DNA of 64,000 bases. Origin: Massilia rhizosphaerae. GTDB lineage: Bacteria > Pseudomonadota > Gammaproteobacteria > Burkholderiales > Burkholderiaceae_D. Positions 17,134 to 25,247 of this stretch are shown piece by piece. The DNA lies in NCBI RefSeq assembly GCF_016093545.1, contig NZ_JADKYX010000022.1:62001-126000 (forward strand), in the 5' to 3' direction. Position 1 is the first letter of the stretch, and every line of letters begins with the position of its first letter. A program made the translations under genes and the position numbers. Under the pieces are notes generated by a model, which ran no database searches, was not told the origin of the DNA, and worked only from the letters and a program-made list of their open reading frames with translations.

Positions 17134-18380
17134 GCTGTAACCGCCACCTCCGGTATCACTTTTTCCACCTGCCGCTTGAACGCGTACAGGCTGCCGAGCA
17201 TCAGCGTGATCGGCACGAGCGTCAGGTAGAACGCGAAATGCCCGTTGAAATGCCCGAACACATACCCCGTGATCAGCGACCCTGTCGTGCCGCCGAGCGC
17301 CGAGAAGATCACGAGCAGCCCCGTCATCGGCGCGTGCTGGTGGCGCGGCAGGGAACTCAGCATCACGGAATTGATGCCCGGGTAGATCGGCGCCATGAAC
17401 AGGCCGATGAACGGGAACAGGAACGCGGCCACCGGCGCCGTCGCCCACGTCACGTTCGGATCGTGGGCGATGCCGTGCGTCAGCGGCAGCGCGAGCAGCA
17501 CCGTGGCGCCCATCGCCAGCATGCACACGCTCAGCACCGGATACCAGTTCAGGCGGCGCATGATGAAGCCGGCGGACAGGCGGCCCGCGGCCAGGCACCC
17601 CGCGTAGATGCTCGTGACCTGCACGCTCATCGCGGCGGGCAACTTGAGGATTTCGTTGTTGAACGTCGGGAGCCACGTGCCGACGGCCTGCTCGACGAGC
17701 ACGTACAGAAAGGCCGTCAGCACGAACACGCACACGAGCGGGCGCGCGAACAGGCGCAGCATCTCGACGAAGTCGGCGGCCGGTCCGCGGCTGTGCGGCG
17801 GCGCGGCGCCCCGCTCGTCGAACGACGTCGACAGCACCAGCAGGAACGTGGCCACGCACAGGCCGGAAAGCAGCCAGTACACGTTCAGCCAGCTCGTCGA
17901 CGCCGGATGGTCGGAATCGATGAAGAAGCCGAAGATCCAGTACGCCGACAGCACGCCGACCATGAAGAACCCTTCCAGCAGGTTCGTGATGCCGGCATGC
18001 TGCTTGCGGTCGCGCGCGACGAGGCCGATGGTCGAATACACCGAGACCTTCGCCAGCGCGAACCCGACGCCCACGCACAGGAACAGCAGCTTGGCCGTGG
18101 CGAAGCCCGGCACGAGCGGCATCGCCAAGGTGGCGACGGCGACGATCGCGAGCGCCAGCAGCATCGCCTTCTTGTAGCCGAAGCGCGGCAGGGTCGACGC
18201 GACGAGGAACGACACGATCGCGATCGGCAGGTCCTTGAAGCCTTCCAGCACGCTCGCCGCGCCCTTGTCGACGCCGTAGTTGTGGATGACCTGCAGGATC
18301 ACCGTGCCCACGCTGTTGAGCAGGATGGCGAACATGAAGTAGATGAGGAACAGGGCCAGCAGGATGCGTCGTTGGTTCAC
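17130..18380 (-). CDS. MFS sugar permease
   Basis: A 416-aa inner-membrane transporter with about 12 hydrophobic segments and no domain beyond the MFS fold. It starts at GTG 18380 (GGAG 5 nt upstream), 34 nt after the beta-phosphoglucomutase stop. It is the last gene of the GH65-pgmB-permease unit, so the likely cargo is the disaccharide cleaved by GH65, or the hexose released from it. The sequence has an FHS/TsgA-like look (LLEGFFMVGVLSAYWIFGFFID, APIYPGINSVMLSSLPRHQH), but I cannot name the substrate. The stop codon is supplied by repeat C. Confidence 0.8.
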   Translation of the reverse strand: MNQRRILLALFLIYFMFAILLNSVGTVILQVIHNYGVDKGAASVLEGFKDLPIAIVSFLVASTLPRFGYKKAMLLALAIVAVATLAMPLVPGFATAKLLFLCVGVGFALAKVSVYSTIGLVARDRKQHAGITNLLEGFFMVGVLSAYWIFGFFIDSDHPASTSWLNVYWLLSGLCVATFLLVLSTSFDERGAAPPHSRGPAADFVEMLRLFARPLVCVFVLTAFLYVLVEQAVGTWLPTFNNEILKLPAAMSVQVTSIYAGCLAAGRLSAGFIMRRLNWYPVLSVCMLAMGATVLLALPLTHGIAHDPNVTWATAPVAAFLFPFIGLFMAPIYPGINSVMLSSLPRHQHAPMTGLLVIFSALGGTTGSLITGYVFGHFNGHFAFYLTLVPITLMLGSLYAFKRQVEKVIPEVAVTA

Positions 18381-18414
18381 GTTGTCTCCGTATTTTTTTA
18401 TCGTGCGCGACGTG

Positions 18415-19071
18415 TCAGTAGTCTTGCAGCCGGAACGCTGCCAGCGACGGTATCACATGGTCGGCCCGGTGCAGCACGTCCCTGCTGCCGACGCCCACCG
18501 CGACCATGCCCGCGTCCTTGATCGACGCGACGCCGGCGGCGGCGTCTTCCACGCCCAGGCAGTCCGCCGGCGCCACGCCCAGGTGCGCGGCCGCGGTGAG
18601 GAAGATCTCCGGATCCGGCTTGCCGTTGACGATGGTGGCGGCGTCGACGACGTCGTCGAAGCGGTCGCGGATGCCCAGGCGGTCCAGCACCGTGAACGCG
18701 TTGCGGCTGACCGACGCGAGGCCGATCCTCAGGCCCGCCGCGCGCACGTCTTCCAGCGCGCGCAGGGCGCCCGGCAGCAGGTCGGCCGGGGTCATGGTCG
18801 CGATGAGTTCCTGGTAATGGCCGTTCTTCGCGTCGGCCAGGCTGCGTTTTTCCTCGGGCGCGTACGTGCGCGGCGCGCGCGCGAGGATCAGTTCCAGGGA
18901 CCCCACGCGGTCGACGCCTTTCAGTTGTTCGTTGAACGCTTCGTCGAACGGCGCGCCCACGCTGTCCGCGAGGCGCTTCCAGGCCAGGTAGTGGTAGTGC
19001 GCGGTGTCGGTGATGACGCCGTCGAGGTCGAAGATCACGGCTTTGAATTTGCTGACCATGCGGGGATGCAT
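18415..19071 (-). CDS. pgmB: beta-phosphoglucomutase
   Basis: A 218-aa HAD-superfamily enzyme converting beta-glucose 1-phosphate to glucose 6-phosphate. The phosphorylated/catalytic Asp pair is in FKAVIFDLDGVITDTAHYHYLAWKRLAD. The cap contains NEQLKGVDRVGSLELIL, and the later HAD motifs are ASVSRN, KPDPEIFLTAA and GVEDAAAGVASIKDAGM. ATG 19071 overlaps the GH65 stop by one base (TAATG), giving tight coupling; a second in-frame ATG (19059) would also serve. Pairing with a GH65 inverting phosphorylase, which makes beta-glucose 1-phosphate, fixes the role well. Confidence 0.93.
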   Translation of the reverse strand: MHPRMVSKFKAVIFDLDGVITDTAHYHYLAWKRLADSVGAPFDEAFNEQLKGVDRVGSLELILARAPRTYAPEEKRSLADAKNGHYQELIATMTPADLLPGALRALEDVRAAGLRIGLASVSRNAFTVLDRLGIRDRFDDVVDAATIVNGKPDPEIFLTAAAHLGVAPADCLGVEDAAAGVASIKDAGMVAVGVGSRDVLHRADHVIPSLAAFRLQDY

Positions 19072-21413
19072 TATGGGTTCTCCATGCGGATGTGCGCGCG
19101 TTGCGCGTCGAGCGCGATCGTGGTGCCGCGGTGCGCGAACGTCAGGCGTTCGCCGCGCAGCAGGCGGTAGTCGGTGCCGGTGGCGTCGACGGCGACGTCC
19201 AGCAGCGCGCCGCGCACCTGCGCCTTGAAGCGGTAGCCGGTCCAGCGGTCCGGCAGCGTGGGCGCGAAGCGCAGGCCGGCGTCGTCCAGGCGCATGCCGG
19301 CAAAGCCGTAGGCGACGCCGAGCCACGTGCCGGCCATCGCGGCCGTGTGCACGCCGTACTGCGTGTTCGCGTGCGTGTTGTCGAGGTCCAGGCGGGCCGT
19401 CTCCATGAAGTAGGCATAAGCCTTGTCGCGGTAGCCGATCTCGCTGGCGACGATGCTGAAGATGCACGAGGACAGCGAGGAATCGTGCGTCGTCACGCGC
19501 TCGTAGAAATCGAAGTCGCGCCGCTTGTCCTCGAGCGAGAACTGGTTCGACAGCAGCAGCAGCGCCAGCACGACGTCGGCCTGCTTGCACACCTGGTGGC
19601 GGTAGATGACGAGCGGGTGGTAGTTGAGCAGCAGCGGGTAGTGGTCCTGCGGCGTGTTCGCGAAATCCCAAGGTTTCTTCGACAGGAAGCTGTCGTCCTG
19701 CTCGTGGATGCCGAGGTCGTCGTCGTACGGCAGGAACATGGCGGCGCTGGCCGCGCGCCATGCTGCGATTTCGTCGGGCGCGAGGCCGATGGCCTGCGCC
19801 ACGCGCGCATAGTCGTCCGGACGCTCGGCGCGCAGGCGCTCGGCGACGTCCGCCGCGAACGTCATGTGCATGCGCGCCATCGCGTTCGTGTAGTAGTTGT
19901 TGTTGACGAGGGCCGTGTACTCGTCCGGCCCCGTCACTTCGTTGATGCAGAAGCGGCCCTTGCGGTCGTAGCTGCCGATGCCGGTCCAGATGCGCGCCGT
20001 CTCCAGCACGATCTCGGCGCCCTGCTCCGCCATGAAGTCGAAGTCGCCCGTGGCCAGCAAGTACAGGCGGATCGAGTACGCGACGTCCGCGTTGATGTGG
20101 TATTGCGCCGTGCCGGCCGGGAAGTAGGCGGAGCATTCCTCGCCCGCGATCGTGCGCCACGGGTACAGCGCGCCCTTGGCGTGCGCCATCCGGCGCGCCC
20201 GCTCGCGCGCCTTCGGCAGGCCGTTGTAGCGGTACTGCAGCAGCGCGCGCGCGATCTCGGGGCGGGAAAACAGGAAGAACGGGAACACGTAGATTTCCGT
20301 GTCCCAGAAATAGTGGCCCTCGTAGCCCTCGCCCGTCACGCCCTTGGCCGCGATGTTCGTCCGGCCGTCGCGGCCGACGGATTGCAGCAGGTGGAACTGG
20401 TTGAAGCGCACGCCCTGCTGCAGCGCGTCGTCGCCGGCGATGGCGACGTCGGCCTCGCGCCAGAAGCCCGCCAGGTAGTCGGCCTGCTCCGCCGCCAGCG
20501 CGGCAAAGCCGTCCGCGCGGGCGCGGGCCAGTTCGGCGCGGGCGTGCGGACCGACGGCGTCGAGTCCCATGTCGCGCGAACTGGCGTAGGCGACGAATTT
20601 GTGCAAGGTGAACGTGGCACCCTGCGCGACGTCGGCCTCGAACGCGTGACCCAGGTCGAGCTGCTCGACGCGGACGTCGGCGGCCACCGCGACGTCCGTC
20701 GCCGTGGCGAGCGTGAAACCGCTGTGGCGCGTGCGCTGCAGCAGCAGGACGTCGCGCGCGCCGACCTCGCGCCCGGTCTCGACCAGCGACGCTCCCGTCA
20801 GCGCGGACCCGACGCGCGGATCGTCGCCCGCCTGCAGATTCGTCACGGCCGCGTCGACGTCGGCGACGATCCTGACCGTTCCCGCGAAATTCAGCGGCGT
20901 GACGGCGTATTCGATCGCCGCCACGTGCTTGCGTGCGAGGCAGACGAGGCGGCGGCTAGCGATACGCAGGCGCTTGCCGCTCGCCGTCTCCCAGTCGACC
21001 GTGCGCGCGAGCAGGCCGGTGTTCAAGTCCAGCGTGCGCTCCCACGCCAGCACGCGCCCGCCATCGATGGAGAAGCGCTCGCCGTCGACGACGGCCGCGA
21101 CGCGCTTCGCGTTTGGCACATTCAGCATGAATTCGTTCACGCGCGCCAGGCCATAGGCGTTTTCCGGATAGCGGATCGCTTCCGTGTCGTAAAAGCCGTT
21201 CAGGTACGTGCCTTCCAGCGTCTCGCCGGCCCCGCCGGCGGTGCCTTCGTCCGGCGTGCCGCGCATGCCGATCCAGCCATTCCCCAAGGTGAACAGGGTC
21301 TCGTGCAGGAAGGCGCGCGCCGGATCGAACACCGTTTCGCGGATGCGCCAGGGCTCGGCCGCGATCGCGCTGTTGTTATCGATGTCATTTTTGGTATCGA
21401 TGTCATTCGTCAC
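19071..21413 (-). CDS. GH65 disaccharide phosphorylase
   Basis: A 780-aa enzyme that cleaves an alpha-glucobiose with phosphate to beta-glucose 1-phosphate and glucose. The general acid Glu is in INEVTGPDEYTALVNNNYYTN, and the (alpha/alpha)6 barrel carries HYFWDTEIYVFPFFLF and the C-terminal VRGALLDVAVDATGTDYRLL. The acceptor loop reads GEECSAYFPAGTAQYHINAD, which from memory resembles trehalose/kojibiose-type enzymes more than maltose phosphorylase (HHEWEITFEE). It starts at GTG 21413 with GAGG 8 nt upstream. The first codons encode a repeated NDID peptide that coincides with two operator-like sites. The stop overlaps pgmB by one base. Confidence 0.9.
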   Translation of the reverse strand: MTNDIDTKNDIDNNSAIAAEPWRIRETVFDPARAFLHETLFTLGNGWIGMRGTPDEGTAGGAGETLEGTYLNGFYDTEAIRYPENAYGLARVNEFMLNVPNAKRVAAVVDGERFSIDGGRVLAWERTLDLNTGLLARTVDWETASGKRLRIASRRLVCLARKHVAAIEYAVTPLNFAGTVRIVADVDAAVTNLQAGDDPRVGSALTGASLVETGREVGARDVLLLQRTRHSGFTLATATDVAVAADVRVEQLDLGHAFEADVAQGATFTLHKFVAYASSRDMGLDAVGPHARAELARARADGFAALAAEQADYLAGFWREADVAIAGDDALQQGVRFNQFHLLQSVGRDGRTNIAAKGVTGEGYEGHYFWDTEIYVFPFFLFSRPEIARALLQYRYNGLPKARERARRMAHAKGALYPWRTIAGEECSAYFPAGTAQYHINADVAYSIRLYLLATGDFDFMAEQGAEIVLETARIWTGIGSYDRKGRFCINEVTGPDEYTALVNNNYYTNAMARMHMTFAADVAERLRAERPDDYARVAQAIGLAPDEIAAWRAASAAMFLPYDDDLGIHEQDDSFLSKKPWDFANTPQDHYPLLLNYHPLVIYRHQVCKQADVVLALLLLSNQFSLEDKRRDFDFYERVTTHDSSLSSCIFSIVASEIGYRDKAYAYFMETARLDLDNTHANTQYGVHTAAMAGTWLGVAYGFAGMRLDDAGLRFAPTLPDRWTGYRFKAQVRGALLDVAVDATGTDYRLLRGERLTFAHRGTTIALDAQRAHIRMENP
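21374..21405. promoter_or_regulatory. two tandem LacI-type operators inside the GH65 coding start
   Basis: TGTTATCGATGTCA (21374-21387) and TGGTATCGATGTCA (21392-21405), 18 bp apart. They match the palindrome TGACATCGATGTCA upstream of the TonB receptor in 12 of 14 bases. They lie within GH65 codons 3-14 and create the NDIDTKNDIDNN peptide. Repression by blocking transcription just after initiation is plausible. Confidence 0.7.
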
Positions 21414-21472
21414 TTCAGTTTCCTCGTTCGTGCGCGGCGCGCGTTTTCAAGCTTGTCGGTGGTCGGGGGCGA

Positions 21473-22480
21473 TCAGGTGTGGCGTACGATCAGCGTCGTC
21501 GGCAGCATTTCCGAATGCGCCGGCTGGCCTTCGATCTTGGCCAGCATTTTTTTCGCGAGCAGCACGCCGCCGTCGCGCAGGTATTGGTGGACGCTCGTCA
21601 GCGGCGGCACGAAGCTGGCGGCGCCGGGCGTGTCGTCGTAGCCGATCACGGAGATGTCGTCGGGCACGCGCAATCCCGCTTCCGTCAGCGCGCGGATGGC
21701 GCCCATCGCCAGCAAGTCGCTGGCGGCGAACAGGCCGTCGATGCTGTGGCCGCTCTTCTTTTTCAGCAGCGACGTCACACAATCGAATCCCGCCTCGAAC
21801 GTGAACGCCTTCGGCCGCAGGATGTGCACGGTGGCGCGGCCGGACACGGCATCGATGAAGCCCGCGCAGCGTTCCTGCACCTCGGCGTGGTCGACGTCGC
21901 CCACGAAGATCAGCTTGCGCCGGCCCTGCTCCAGGAAGCGCTCGGCCACGCTGGCGCCGCCCTTGCGGTTGTCGGAGCCGACGACGGTATAGGTGGCGCC
22001 GTCTTCCGGCGCGCCCCACACGACGAGCGGCAAGGTGGTGTGCTGCAAGGCCTTGACGGCCTCGCCGTGCGAGCCCTGGCCCAGCAGGATCAGGCCGTCG
22101 GCACCCTGCACCGGGGCCGTGTCGAGCAACTGCTTGGAGGTGAGCACGACGCTGTAGCCGGCCGTCGTCAGTTCCTGCGTGATGCCGCCCAGGAGTTCGA
22201 GCGGATACGGGTCCGACATCGGCCGGCCCTTCACGGGCGTCATCTCGACGACGACGGCGACCGAATACGAACGGCGCATGCGCAGGTTGCGCGCGCTGAT
22301 GTTGAAGCGGTAGCCCTGCTCTTGCGCGATCTTGCGGATCTTTTCCCGCGTGTTTTCCGTCACGAGCGGACTGTCGCGCAGCGCGCGCGACACGGTGATC
22401 GTGGAGACGCCGGCGATCTTCGCCAGGTCTTCCATCGTCACGGCGGTGTCGCCGGGCAGGTTTTTTTTCGCTTGCGCCAT
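21473..22480 (-). CDS. LacI-family transcriptional regulator
   Basis: A 335-aa repressor. The helix-turn-helix is at about residues 15-40 (VTMEDLAKIAGVSTITVSRALRDSPLVTENTREKI), followed by the hinge and a periplasmic-binding-protein-like effector domain (GLFAASDLLAMGAIRALTEAGLRVPDDISVIGYDDTPGA). It lies 59 nt upstream of the GH65 gene on the same strand and divergent from the TonB receptor. Four TGACATCGAT-type sites nearby are its probable targets, including ones near its own promoter. The effector is probably the disaccharide or a product of its phosphorolysis. The operators suggest autoregulation. Confidence 0.92.
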   Translation of the reverse strand: MAQAKKNLPGDTAVTMEDLAKIAGVSTITVSRALRDSPLVTENTREKIRKIAQEQGYRFNISARNLRMRRSYSVAVVVEMTPVKGRPMSDPYPLELLGGITQELTTAGYSVVLTSKQLLDTAPVQGADGLILLGQGSHGEAVKALQHTTLPLVVWGAPEDGATYTVVGSDNRKGGASVAERFLEQGRRKLIFVGDVDHAEVQERCAGFIDAVSGRATVHILRPKAFTFEAGFDCVTSLLKKKSGHSIDGLFAASDLLAMGAIRALTEAGLRVPDDISVIGYDDTPGAASFVPPLTSVHQYLRDGGVLLAKKMLAKIEGQPAHSEMLPTTLIVRHT

Positions 22481-22572
22481 GGTTCTTCGTGTTCGGTAAT
22501 GCTGGGATAGCGATAACAGGTTACTTGAGCGGAACGCATTATGACAGATTTTTTTGCGCTGTCGACAAAAAA

Positions 22573-22586
22573 TGACATCGATAGCA
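22573..22586. promoter_or_regulatory. LacI-type operator (imperfect copy)
   Basis: TGACATCGATAGCA, 21 bp before the perfect site at 22594. It sits upstream of a possible lacI -10 (CATAAT on the minus strand, 22538-22543) and just above the TonB-receptor -35, so one tetramer could act on both divergent promoters. Confidence 0.65.
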
Positions 22587-22592
22587 TTTTGA

Positions 22593-22621
22593 TTGACATC
22601 GATGTCATCCAGTGTTTCAAT
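22593..22621 (+). promoter_or_regulatory. TonB-receptor promoter overlapped by perfect LacI operator
   Basis: A consensus -35 TTGACA (22593-22598) with a 17-base spacer to TTCAAT (22616-22621). The perfect palindrome TGACATCGATGTCA (22594-22607) covers the -35. This is the classic layout for LacI-family repression. The transcription start would be about 22628, some 85 nt before the ATG. Confidence 0.7.
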
Positions 22622-22713
22622 GGCCGGACTTTCCTTGTCGAACCATCAATCGACAGGAAAAACGGGGAGGAGACGCCCCGCAGCCGGTTCCCAATCGTAC
22701 AAGAGAGCACAAT

Positions 22714-25179
22714 ATGAAAAACACCATGCAGTTCCCCCAACTGTCGGCAGTTGCCCTCGCCGTCGTCGCACTCGTGGCCCAGTCCCAGGCGAGCGCCCAG
22801 CAGGCCTCGCCCGTTCCTGCGCAGGACTCGGTGCAGCAGGAAATCCAGCAAGTCGTCGTGACCGGTACGGCGTCGGCCTCCGGCACGCGCAAGATCGACA
22901 CGAGCTTCTCTATCACCACCGCGACCGAAGAGCAACTGAAGCAGGCCGCCCCGTCCAGCACGGCCGACGTGCTGAAGATCGTGCCAGGCGTGTACGCCGA
23001 GGCGACGGGCGGCCAGTCCGGCGCCAACATCGAAGTGCGCGGCTTCCCGTCGGGCAGCGACTCGCCGTTCGTGTCGGTGCAGATGAACGGCAACCCGATC
23101 TTCCCGGTGCCGGTGCTGTCGTTCTTCGAAGGCTCGTCCGCGTTCCGCCTGGACGACACGATCGAGCGCGTGGAGGTGCTGCGCGGCGGTCCGAGCACGA
23201 TTTATTCGAGCGGCCAGCCGGGCGCCACGATGAACTTCATCATGAAGAAAGGCGACGACGAACCGGAAGGCAGCCTGCGCTTCACGACGGGCACCGGCAG
23301 CCTGCGCCGCGTCGACGGCGTCTACAGCGGCAAGATCGCCGACCACTGGTACGGCATGATCGGCGGCTTCTACCGCACGACGCACGGCGTGCGCGATTCC
23401 GGCTTCCCGGCCGACGACGGCGGCCAGTTGTCCGGCTCCCTCACCCGCAAGCTGGACCAGGGCGAGCTGACGGTCTATGCCCGCTCCACGTCCGACAAGA
23501 ACGCGTTCTATACGGGCGTGCCGCTGATCTCGTCGAACAACGGCCACACGATTTCCTCGTTCCCCGGCTTCGATCCGCTGCGCGGCACGCTGATGAGCAA
23601 CGAGATGCGCAACTTCACCGTGGAGGCGGGTCCGGGCAAGACGCTGACGTACGACCTGGGCGACGGCCGCGGCCTGTCGTCGAACCTGGTCGGCGCGGAC
23701 TTCCAGCAAAAGCTGAACGGCTGGGACGTGTCGAACAAATTCAATGACTTCAAGGGCGACCTGAACACGATCGCCATGTTCACGGGTAACAACCCGCTGA
23801 GCGCGGCCGATTACGTGAGCCAGGCGATCGCGGCGAACAACGGCAATGCGGCCGTGCTGGCCGCGGCCGGCGCGCCGGCCACCAGCGGCGCGATCACCTA
23901 TGTGAACGGCGGCGGCGCCGTGGCCGGCAACCAGCAGGTGGTGCAGGCGGGCCTGTGGGCCGTCGAGAAGAAGCTGCGCTCGTTCACGGACGAATTCCGC
24001 GTCAGCCGCGACATCGGCCACGGCAACACGGTGACGGCCGGCGCCTACGTCGCGAACTACTCGTCGCACGACGTCTGGTATCTCGGCAACAGCCACCTGA
24101 TGACCGCGACGCCGAACGCGCGCCTCATCGACGTCAAGCTGGACAACGGCGTCGTCGTCGCGCACAACGGCACGGACGGCAATGTGTTCTACGCCCCGAT
24201 CGCCTCGTACGACGGCAACAACACGGCCGTGTTCCTGGCCGACGAATGGCGCATCAACGACCGCGTGAAAGTCGACGCGGGCATGCGCCACGAGAAGCAG
24301 CACATCTCGGGCTCGATCTCGAACCTGACCTCGGGCGACACGGACAACAACCCGCTGACCGTGTACAACAACGGCACGTCGCAGCCGAGCGGCAGCTTCA
24401 CGGGCCTGTCGCGCGACGACTCCGCCAACTCGTTCACGGCCGGCGGCCTGTATAAACTGACGCGCGATTCGAGCGTGTTCGTGCGCGCCAACCGGGGCCA
24501 CACGTTCATCTACTTCGACGATTTGCGCAACGCCGGCAGCCAGGACGTCGTGAACGACCGCAACCGCGTCCCGACGCCGAAAGTCACGCAGTACGAGATC
24601 GGCTACAAGACCGCAACCCCGCTGTACAGCGCCTACGTGAACGCGTTCTTCGCCGACTTCACGGGCATCTCGTTCCAGCAGATCACGACCAACGGCGTGC
24701 TGTACTCGGTGAGCGGCTCGCACGGCAAGGGCCTGGAATTCGAACTGGCCGTGCGTCCGATCGCGGGCCTGCAGCTGCAGCTGACGGGCGACTGGCAGGA
24801 TTCCACGTACAAGGACAACCCGTCCATCGCCGGCAACGAAGTGCAGCGCCAGCCGAAGTTCCAGTACCGCTTCTCGCCCAGCTACCGCCTGCCGATCGGG
24901 GATTACGCCCTGCGCTTCTACGGCACCTACGCGCACGTGGGCGCGCGCTGGGCCGACCAGCAGAACACCCAGTACCTGCCGTCGTATAACACGCTGGACC
25001 TGGGCATCCTGGCCGAGCTGTCGGACAAGCTGGAATTGCGCGTCACCGGCACCAACGTGAACAACGAACTCGGCCTGACCGAAGGCAATTCGCGCCTCGT
25101 CGGCAGCAGCGTCGGCCCCATCAACGCCCGTCCGATCTTCGGCCGCGCGTGGGAAGCGTCGCTGACCTACCGCTTCTGA
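22714..25179 (+). CDS. TonB-dependent outer-membrane receptor for a glucoside
   Basis: An 821-aa receptor. ATG 22714 opens a signal peptide (MKNTMQFPQLSAVALAVVAL ... ASAQ); the frame remains open upstream but without a signal. A TonB-box-like segment (IQQVVVTG) is followed by the plug (TADVLKIVPGVYAEATGGQSG, IEVRGFPSG, IERVEVLRGGPSTIYSSGQPGATMNF) and a 22-strand barrel ending in Phe (ASLTYRF). It would import a sugar too large or scarce for porins, energised by TonB-ExbBD. Divergent LacI regulator and GH65 phosphorylase point to an alpha-glucoside. A strong terminator follows at 25216. Confidence 0.92.
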   Translation: MKNTMQFPQLSAVALAVVALVAQSQASAQQASPVPAQDSVQQEIQQVVVTGTASASGTRKIDTSFSITTATEEQLKQAAPSSTADVLKIVPGVYAEATGGQSGANIEVRGFPSGSDSPFVSVQMNGNPIFPVPVLSFFEGSSAFRLDDTIERVEVLRGGPSTIYSSGQPGATMNFIMKKGDDEPEGSLRFTTGTGSLRRVDGVYSGKIADHWYGMIGGFYRTTHGVRDSGFPADDGGQLSGSLTRKLDQGELTVYARSTSDKNAFYTGVPLISSNNGHTISSFPGFDPLRGTLMSNEMRNFTVEAGPGKTLTYDLGDGRGLSSNLVGADFQQKLNGWDVSNKFNDFKGDLNTIAMFTGNNPLSAADYVSQAIAANNGNAAVLAAAGAPATSGAITYVNGGGAVAGNQQVVQAGLWAVEKKLRSFTDEFRVSRDIGHGNTVTAGAYVANYSSHDVWYLGNSHLMTATPNARLIDVKLDNGVVVAHNGTDGNVFYAPIASYDGNNTAVFLADEWRINDRVKVDAGMRHEKQHISGSISNLTSGDTDNNPLTVYNNGTSQPSGSFTGLSRDDSANSFTAGGLYKLTRDSSVFVRANRGHTFIYFDDLRNAGSQDVVNDRNRVPTPKVTQYEIGYKTATPLYSAYVNAFFADFTGISFQQITTNGVLYSVSGSHGKGLEFELAVRPIAGLQLQLTGDWQDSTYKDNPSIAGNEVQRQPKFQYRFSPSYRLPIGDYALRFYGTYAHVGARWADQQNTQYLPSYNTLDLGILAELSDKLELRVTGTNVNNELGLTEGNSRLVGSSVGPINARPIFGRAWEASLTYRF

Positions 25180-25215
25180 TGTAACGCTTTATCGCCTCCT
25201 CTGCTGTACCCTCTT

Positions 25216-25244
25216 GGCGGGACTCCGGTCCCGCCTTTTTTTTT
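25216..25244 (+). terminator. intrinsic terminator of the TonB receptor gene
   Basis: Stem GGCGGGAC, loop TCCG, stem GTCCCGCC, followed by nine T. It begins 37 nt after the receptor stop and ends just before the convergent esterase stop. Confidence 0.95.
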
Positions 25245-25247
25245 CCA

